NCBI GenBank assembly: GCA_016706225.1
Contig: JADJKB010000002.1
Location: 186,001 to 250,000 of the forward strand
Source: Myxococcales bacterium
GTDB lineage: Bacteria > Myxococcota_A > Polyangia > Polyangiales > Polyangiaceae
Length of the DNA: 64,000 bases
Reading direction: 5' to 3'
The number at the start of each line of letters is the position of its first letter. Within the stretch, counting starts at the first letter, position 1. The position numbers and the translations under genes were made by a program. The notes beneath the pieces are model-generated. The model was not told the DNA's origin, made no database searches, and saw only the letters and a list, made by a program, of their open reading frames with translations. This document shows, piece by piece, positions 58,449 through 64,000 of the stretch.

Positions 58449-58610
58449 ATGGCCGCAAAGAAGACCCGTACCAAGTCCGCACGTAAGCCCGCCGCCAAGA
58501 AGGCGCCGAAAGTCGCGAAGCGCCGCACGAAGCGCAAGGCGAAGAAGGCCGCTGCCAAGGCGCCGGCCAAGCGCAAGGCGAAGCGCAAGGCGAAGGCGAA
58601 GAAGAAGTGA
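58449..58610 (+). CDS. Small histone H1-like basic protein
   Basis: 53 residues; ATG 58449 lies 8 bp after AGGAGG (58435-58440). More than half of the residues are Lys or Arg, the rest mainly Ala and Pro, in AAKK/KRKAK units (MAAKKTRTKSARKPAAKK start), with no acidic residue. This composition is that of the C-terminal tail of eukaryotic H1 and bacterial H1-like DNA-binding proteins. It should bind DNA non-specifically and may compact the nucleoid. A strong ribosome site and promoter suggest abundant expression. Longer in-frame starts (58371) run into the promoter region and are unlikely. Confidence 0.8.
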   Translation: MAAKKTRTKSARKPAAKKAPKVAKRRTKRKAKKAAAKAPAKRKAKRKAKAKKK

Positions 58611-59086
58611 GCGGACGGTAGTGCGGCAGTGATGCCTGCCTGGCCCTGGGCTCCTCCAACGAGGGTGGTCCAGGGCGCGAGTCGAAAGCCGCGAGGTGGC
58701 CGACTCGTCCGAGGAGCTGGGGGCGATCGGGCTGATGTCCGGACGCCCCGGTTCCGACACCCGGCAGTCAGGTGACATTCCGCACACCGAGAGGGAGGGA
58801 TAGGGCCCCGCAGCGTGCGGTGGCCGGCGAATCGACCCCTAGTTGATTCGAACCCTTCCGCCGAAGGGACGTCTCCGTTCCGCACAGAAATGCGTGTCTG
58901 GAGGCTCATCGAGCGAGTGCAGAGGGCTCACGTCCTGTGCACCCACGTTCTTTCGGCTAAGACCAAGCGGGTGGACGCAGCGGTAAGATTAACCGCCGTG
59001 TCTACCCGCTTGCTCGTTTGTGGTGACCCGCGCGCTGCGACTGTCGCACCGCGACCTCCGCGGTCCGCGCCGCCGCGCCCTCTCGC
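58611..59086. other. Gene-free, hairpin-rich intergenic stretch
   Basis: 476 bp between the H1-like gene and the convergent 536-residue gene. No coherent ORF. Hairpins seen: GCCCTGG/CCAGGGC (58643-58676); GGCC-CCGCA/TGCGG-T-GGCC (58804-58825); CGAATCGAC-CCCTA-GTTGATTCG (58828-58850, one G-U); CCCTTC-CGCC-GAAGGG (58853-58868); and the strong hairpin at 58964-59012. The first may help end the H1-like transcript although no T run follows. The cluster 58804-58868 looks like a folded RNA rather than a simple terminator. Confidence 0.5.
58964..59012. repeat. Long hairpin, 13-bp stem with inner stem
   Basis: Arms CAAGCGGGTGGAC (58964-58976) and GTCTACCCGCTTG (59000-59012) pair over 13 bp with a single G-U. 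Inside, GCGGT (58980-58984) pairs with ACCGC (58992-58996) around a 7-base A-rich loop. It lies 75 bp beyond the stop of the minus-strand gene. No U tract follows on either strand, so termination would be inefficient. It could be an RNA fold or a protein site. Confidence 0.6.
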
Positions 59087-60697
59087 TCAGTCGCTGATGT
59101 ACAGCTTGAGCGCGCCCGCGGTCGCGCGCCGATCGAAGGGCACACCCGCCAGCACGTCACGCCGCGAGATGTCGTCGAACAGCTGCAACAGGAAGCTGTG
59201 GAACGCGACGCACTCGTCGATGGCCGCCTCGAGTCGCGCCGGATCCACGAGGTCCGTGTCTTCCAGGCGTTCCATCGCGCGCATGAACGAATCAAAGCGC
59301 GGGTAGTCGGTGCTGCGCAGCAGCGGATAACCCATCGTGCGGAAGTAGGTCAGGAACTCGCGCACGTATTGGAAGTTGTGGACGAAGGCCCAGCGATCTT
59401 CGGTGGGGGTGTGTTGCGCCTTGGCGGCGAACGCCCTGACGATCTGCGCGAACATCCAGACATCGCGGCGAAGCCGTTCGCTGGTCTCGCGTCGCGCCGC
59501 ATGGTCGTCGAACACGCCAGTCTCGTCGAGGCTTGTCCCCAGGGCTTTTCCCAGGAAAAGAATGGCATTTCTGAGGGCAGGCCGCAGGTCGTTGGCGGAG
59601 CGATGCAGCGCGGCCCGGAGCTCACTCTCGCCGATGTTCGCTCCGATGGGTGGCAGCTCGTGGTGGAACGCGCGGCGGGTCTCGAGTCGCAAGCTTCCGG
59701 CCACACCTTCGAGCGCAGATTTGATGCCGATCAGGCGGTGACCGTTGGCTCGAAGCTCGTCGCGCCGGTCGGCTAGGTCGCGCACGTTCACGCGCAAGAG
59801 GTCGCGCTCGAAGCCCTGCGCCAGCTGGCCACCGGCTCGTCGTCGCAGATGTTCTCCGAGGGCGCGAGCATCGGAGCGAAGAACACTGAGCACGAGGTAG
59901 GCGCGACCCGCGAGCCGCCGGCGCCGGGCTGCCGGCTCGGACGCAATGCGGCTCAAGAGCCTCAAGTAGCGGAGCAGGCGGAACAAGGACAGGAACGAGA
60001 GCGCAACCAGCCGATGGGCCTCTTCGCCGGGGACCGCGCGGATCAGGTCGAGCACGTGGCTCGAATGAATGCGGTCGAACTCGGGGCGAAACTCCAGGGC
60101 CGTGAGCGGGTTGAAGAACGCGCTCGAGGCGATCTCCCGTTGGATGGTCGAGAGCACCGCGTAGTACAGGCGGTACGGAACACGCGGCGCGCGCAAGATC
60201 CCCTCGAGCACCTCGACCCAGCGGGCGAGGGCGTGGCGTAGCGCGACCAGGCTGTCCTCCGGGGTCGCCTGGTCGGCAGTGGCACCTGCGAGCCGCGTGC
60301 GCAGCCGGTCTTCCGGCAGCACGGTCTCGAGGTATCGGTGGAAAACCAGGGCTTTGTCCCGGGTTCCGAGCAGCTGGCGCACCAGACCGAGCGCGTGTTG
60401 CAGTCCGTCGCGGCAGAGCAGCGTAGCCTCGCGGAAGTCCTGCGCCACGACCGGCGCGCGCCGCGGGTTGCCGGGATGGTTGCGCGGATTGGCGAAACAC
60501 GCGGTCGCTTTGAGCAAGACCTCGAGCTCGAACAGGACGTCTTCTTTGGTCTCCAGGGGCAGAGCCCGGAACCACGTATCGCGCAGCGCCCGCTGGTCGC
60601 GCCGCATGCCGCGCGTTCTGGCCAGGAGCTCGCTGTAGGGATCGCCGCCCGGCAGAACGGACGGCATGAAGCTCCGTTTGGCTGGTGCCTGGGTCAT
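59087..60697 (-). CDS. Hypothetical protein coupled to MMPL transporter
   Basis: 536 residues from ATG 60697, overlapping the transporter stop by 4 bp (ATGA). No signal peptide or convincing membrane segment. Largely alpha-helical and Arg/Leu-rich ('LLKATACFANPRNHPGNPRR', 'LYYAVLSTIQREIASSAFFN', 'WAFVHNFQYVREFLTYFRTM'). No recognisable enzyme motif. Tight coupling to an RND/MMPL exporter suggests a cytosolic partner, perhaps in lipid delivery or regulation of export. I do not recognise the family. Confidence 0.75.
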   Translation of the reverse strand: MTQAPAKRSFMPSVLPGGDPYSELLARTRGMRRDQRALRDTWFRALPLETKEDVLFELEVLLKATACFANPRNHPGNPRRAPVVAQDFREATLLCRDGLQHALGLVRQLLGTRDKALVFHRYLETVLPEDRLRTRLAGATADQATPEDSLVALRHALARWVEVLEGILRAPRVPYRLYYAVLSTIQREIASSAFFNPLTALEFRPEFDRIHSSHVLDLIRAVPGEEAHRLVALSFLSLFRLLRYLRLLSRIASEPAARRRRLAGRAYLVLSVLRSDARALGEHLRRRAGGQLAQGFERDLLRVNVRDLADRRDELRANGHRLIGIKSALEGVAGSLRLETRRAFHHELPPIGANIGESELRAALHRSANDLRPALRNAILFLGKALGTSLDETGVFDDHAARRETSERLRRDVWMFAQIVRAFAAKAQHTPTEDRWAFVHNFQYVREFLTYFRTMGYPLLRSTDYPRFDSFMRAMERLEDTDLVDPARLEAAIDECVAFHSFLLQLFDDISRRDVLAGVPFDRRATAGALKLYISD

Positions 60698-63233
60698 GCG
60701 GGCGGCTCTTTGGCGGTGTCGCCCGGGGGTGAGCCGGCAGCTTGCGCGTCCCGCTTGCGTTTTGCCTGCCAGAACAGGAATGCCGGGAGCACCAGCACCG
60801 CAGCGAGCAGCGTCGTGATCTCACCCGCCGCGGCGGCCAGGCCGAAACTCTTCACGGCGCGGTTGATGGACAAGAGCAGCGCGAAATATCCGAGCTGCGT
60901 GGTCAGCGAGCAGAGCACGACGGCGCCGCCGGTCTGCTGCATCACGCGATAGAGATCTTCGCCAGGGTCGAGCTCCCGGCGTTTCATCACGTTGATGGCG
61001 TAGTCTGCGCCGATGCCGATGGTGATCGGCAGCGCGACGAAGTTCAGGAAGTTCAGCTTGATGTGGCGGAGCGCGAGGAATCCGATCAACCAGACCACCC
61101 CCAGCGCCAGCGCCGAAAGAGTGGCAAAACCCGCAGGTTTTCCCCGAAACGCGATCAAGATCACCAGCAACGTGCCCAGGAACGACAGCAGCGTCGCTTT
61201 GGGGGCGTCCTCACCGATGTTGATCAACATGTCGGAGAAGATCACCGGGTCGCCTGTGCCGCGGATCACCTCCCCGTTCGGCAGGCGGACCTCCCGGAAG
61301 GCGTCCGCGAAGTGCATCAGGTAGTGCGCGTCATACACACTCTTACCTTCGGTCGGCACGATGTAGACGATGGTGCCGCGGGTGCCGTTCAGCTCGGTGA
61401 AGGCCCGTACGATCTGCTCCGGGAGCTCACCAATGCCGATGGCGGCGCGCTTTTCGGGCAAGTGCTCGCGGATCTTGGCGAAATCGTCGGTCTTGATGAT
61501 GTCGCGTTTCCTGGCCCGCTGCAGGCGGTCCTCGATCTCGTCCAGCAGGGCGAGCTTCTTCGGCTGATCTTTGGGCAGCAGATCGTAGACGCTGACGACG
61601 CGGTCGAAGGGTTTGTTGTCCGCGGGGAAGGCGTCTCGGCGTTTCTCCAGCTCCGTGATCAGCGGTTGGACTTGATCGAGCCGTTCGGTGAGCACGGCGC
61701 GTCCGTCCTGCCCGAGGCGCCCGACGATCTTGTCCACGCGCACCGAGAGTTTGCCGGCGCTGGTGCGCGCGGTGCGCTCGTTGCGCACGTTCGCCAGGTC
61801 GTACTCCATCGGGTCGGCGGCGAAGTACCGGTAGGTCAGCACGCCACCGGCCACGGCCAGCAGCATGCCGACAGCGGCGACGGCGCGCGGGGCGCTGCGG
61901 GCCACAAAAGCGAAGGGATAGCCGTAAAACCCCTTCATTTTTGCGCGCCAGGGGGCCTCGCGCTCGCTGAACATCGGCGAATAACGCTCGCTGAGGACGA
62001 GGAAGGCCGGCAGGAACAGGTACGTGGCCGTCCAGCACAGCACCATGCCGACGCCGCCGATGATGCCGAAGTGTTTGAAGCCGTTGAAGTCGGTGATCGC
62101 CAGCGAGCCGTAGGCAATGCCGGCCGCGCCGGCTGCGGCCAGCGTTGCGGTGTGAGTGTCGCGATGTGCGGTCTCGACCGCCTCGGCCACCGGCACCTTT
62201 TCGTCGCGGCGCGCCTCGACGTAGCGCGCCATGTACATGATGCCGAAGTTGATGCCGTTGCCCGCGATGATGCTGACCAGGAAACCCGTCGCGGTGTTCA
62301 GATAACCCACACTGAGGCGTGCGGCGCCGAACGCCCAGACACAACCCACCCCGATGGTGAGCGCCATGGCCAGGAGGGTGCGCATCCGCATGAAGAACAG
62401 CAGCGTGACGCTCAGGATGCCGGCCAAACCCCAGAAGCCGACGTGAGCCAGATCGTCTTTGACCGCCCGATGTTGCTCCGCGCTCGTGATCAGGTTGCCG
62501 GTGAAGTTGAGCGCCAGGCTCGGATCGGCGATGTTCGTGCGCTGCTCGGCGACGATGTCCTCGATCTTCTTGCGCAGCTCGAAGGCCTTCGGGTCGCCGC
62601 TCCCGAGGGGTGTTCGCACCAGAATTGCCGCGAGTTTTCCTGCTTCCCCGATGTAATAACCGTCCACGCCTTTGCTGGACTTCTTGGCCTCGTCGACCTT
62701 CTTCTGGAAGCGCTTCTCGACTGCCTCGGCGGTGAGGGCCGGGGGTTCTTCGTCGTCTAGACCGAGATCACTGCCCGCCTGTTTGCCGACCTCGAACTCG
62801 TAGCGGGCGACGACGTCGTCGCGCAGCTCCTGAATGTCCTTCAGGTCCGCGTACAGGTACTTGTTCTGGCGGAAAAAGCCTTCGACCTCGCGGGACCCGT
62901 CATCGACGCCCACCACGAACTCGGGCCCGAGCTCGCGGATCTTCGGTGACACGAGATCCACGAAACGTTTCAGAGACTCGGCATTCTGCCCTTCCGCGAC
63001 CACCGTCAGGGTGCTGAGGCTCGACAGGCGTTTGTTGACGCGGCCAAGCTCGATCACGCTCGGCTTCTCGCTCGGCAAGAGCTCGCTGAAGGCGGTCTTC
63101 AGCTCGAGCCGGGACGCCAACCAGCCGCTCGGGATCAGCGTCACCAGCACGATCAGGACGATGTGCCAGAGGGGCGCGCGACCTGGAAGGCCCCGAGCCG
63201 TACCAGCAAGCGTTCGAGCGGCCGATTGCTCAT
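60694..63233 (-). CDS. MMPL/RND-family transporter with apparent 5' frameshift
   Basis: 818 residues are readable from GTG 63150. Two large periplasmic loops and two blocks of membrane helices are visible ('FWGLAGILSVTLLFFMRMRT', 'TATGFLVSIIAGNGINFGIM', 'LLSFLGTLLVILIAFRG', 'LPITIGIGADYAINVMKRRE'), the pattern of MMPL/HpnN-like lipid or hopanoid exporters. Upstream, ATG 63233 starts 'SNRPLERLLVRLGAFQVARP', which fits the cytosolic lead, but the frame then breaks at the G4 run 63171-63174. One extra base there would join it smoothly to 'LWHIVLIVLVTLIP', completing helix 1. The full protein would be about 846 residues. Confidence 0.82.
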
Positions 63234-63331
63234 GCGATCGCGTTCACCTTGGGAGCAGCCACCCGGCCCTCCCGGCGGCCCAGGCTAGTCCGTCGTCGGG
63301 CAGAGGTCATGTCGACGGCGACAGTGGGCGC

Positions 63332-63877
63332 TCAAGGGTTGAACGTGAACGGGTAATTGACGGTTGATTCCATGCCGCGGGAGGAGGGAGGGAACTTGAT
63401 CTTCTTCAGGACCGCGACCGCGCAGCTGACGACGTCCGGAGACTTCACCTCGCTCTTCTCGACGTTGAGCACGGCCTCTTTCACCTTGCCCTCGGGATCG
63501 AGCACGAAGTGAATCGTCATCGTGCCCTTTAGATCGGGGATCTGTTTGCGGGCCTTCTCGTAGCACTCGCGCACAGGTTTGCGGTTGTCCTGCACCAGCT
63601 TCTGGATCACCTCGGTGGTGCGGGTCTCGGCATCGCCGCCCTTGTCCCCAGACCCCTCACCGCCCGCGCCTTCCGGATTCGCGCCGTCGGTTCCTGCGCC
63701 TTCCTCCTTGCCCGAAGGTGTCGCGGGATCTTCCTCGGTGCCCGCGCTGGGGTCACTGGTCTTGGCCGCGGTCGCTGGTGATGCAGCCTCCGGCTGTTGC
63801 CCGCCACAGCCGGCGAACGAGATGAGCGTCACGAGGACGAGTGAAGCCGCGATGTTGAGCGTGGAGCAGGCCTGCAT
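63332..63877 (-). CDS. AgmX/PglI-type TonB-like lipoprotein
   Basis: 181 residues. Signal peptide with lipobox FAGC (LVTLISFAGCGG). About 65 residues of Gly/Glu/Asp/Thr linker follow. The C-terminal 95-residue domain ('IQKLVQDNRKPVRECYEKAR', 'KGTMTIHFVLDPEGKVKEAV', 'PDVVSCAVAVLKKIKFPP') is the TonB-like domain seen at the end of myxobacterial AgmX/PglI and related gliding or envelope proteins, including its Cys pair. It lies upstream of the MMPL gene on the same strand (98 bp to ATG 63233), so the two may be co-transcribed. Confidence 0.82.
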   Translation of the reverse strand: MQACSTLNIAASLVLVTLISFAGCGGQQPEAASPATAAKTSDPSAGTEEDPATPSGKEEGAGTDGANPEGAGGEGSGDKGGDAETRTTEVIQKLVQDNRKPVRECYEKARKQIPDLKGTMTIHFVLDPEGKVKEAVLNVEKSEVKSPDVVSCAVAVLKKIKFPPSSRGMESTVNYPFTFNP

Positions 63878-63929
63878 GCGCGCATCATAGTGGGTCGCCG
63901 CGGCTGCTCAAGACCCAAGCTCGCTGGGC

Positions 63930-64000
63930 TCATCCCGCCGCGAGATACGGCTGCCACTCGCTGAACGGTTCGCGTTCCACCAACAGAATCTGCGCCGGCG
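63930..64000 (-). CDS. 3' end of a gene continuing beyond the window
   Basis: The minus-strand frame is open from the window edge to TGA 63930-63932, encoding ...PAQILLVEREPFSEWQPY then LAAG-stop. The composition is protein-like but too short to identify. It ends 52 bp before the AgmX-type gene start. Confidence 0.45.
   Translation of the reverse strand, partial: PAQILLVEREPFSEWQPYLAAG

Noticed and set aside
58828..58868. GGGTTCGAATC on the minus strand, like a tRNA T-loop
   Set aside because: The flanks do not form a T stem or acceptor stem and there is no anticodon arm at the right distance. The sequence is better explained by two adjacent hairpins.

Overview
The window is a high-GC chromosomal segment densely packed with genes on both strands. 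It looks like a member of the Myxococcota, probably Polyangia (Sorangium-like). The markers are a CdnL/CarD-type regulator, Ser/Thr kinases with the 'HRDxxPxN' catalytic loop and a C-terminal PEGA domain, a DUF4388 plus J-domain protein, an AgmX/PglI-type lipoprotein, an orphan sigma-54 activator and many Gly/Ser-rich or Cys-repeat lipoproteins. I saw no rRNA, tRNA, CRISPR array, integrase or transposase. Assignment to a genus is not possible from sequence reading alone.

Layout. 1-9.3 kb: a partial PEGA protein and a degenerate sulfatase-like lipoprotein (+), facing a three-gene secreted-hydrolase operon (-; SUMF1-like, CehA/McbA-type PHP hydrolase, neutral-ceramidase-like). 9.4-19.8 kb: the main metabolic block, a polyhydroxyalkanoate (PHA) locus. 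The minus arm is phasin-phaC1-SDR with phaR beside it. The plus arm is a seven-gene operon (lipoprotein A, lipoprotein alpha/beta-hydrolase, outer-membrane barrel, lipoprotein B, PhaE-like protein, acyl-CoA ligase, phaC2). Four related TGCAGCGCACAA-type sites sit in the two control regions and are probable PhaR operators. 19.8-33 kb: a GH5 endoglycoceramidase-like lipoprotein, surface proteins, queE, rph, an MBL hydrolase, an AmrS-type radical SAM enzyme, a TetR/diiron-oxygenase divergon with two visible operators, and two outer-membrane barrel genes.

33-52 kb: SAM hydrolase, TPR/gluzincin peptidase, Cys-repeat lipoprotein coupled to an NtrC-type regulator, DUF4388-DnaJ protein, kelch lipoprotein, PEGA kinase, trmL, outer-membrane protein, zinc-ribbon membrane proteins, rnc, PpiC foldase and a zinc-ribbon/zincin membrane protein. 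52.25-52.72 kb is a three-copy array of a nearly identical, palindrome-rich 156-bp unit next to an orphan beta-class DNA methyltransferase. 53.9-64 kb: trpS with a cysteine pattern like that of iron-sulfur TrpRS enzymes, cdnL with a strong promoter, long leader and terminator, a Ppx/GppA phosphatase, an OmpA lipoprotein, a 53-residue histone-H1-like protein, a hairpin-rich gene-free stretch, an unknown protein coupled to an MMPL transporter whose 5' end carries an apparent one-base frameshift, and an AgmX/PglI lipoprotein.

How it works together. The most coherent system is the PHA block. Its plus arm puts a surface lipoprotein esterase, an outer-membrane barrel, an acyl-CoA ligase, a PhaE-like partner and a PHA synthase in one tightly spaced transcription unit. 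This suggests a route from extracellular lipid to acyl-CoA to stored polyester under PhaR control. The ceramidase-like and endoglycoceramidase-like genes nearby point to a wider sphingolipid or lipid-scavenging capacity. These pathway links are inferences from gene order and family membership.
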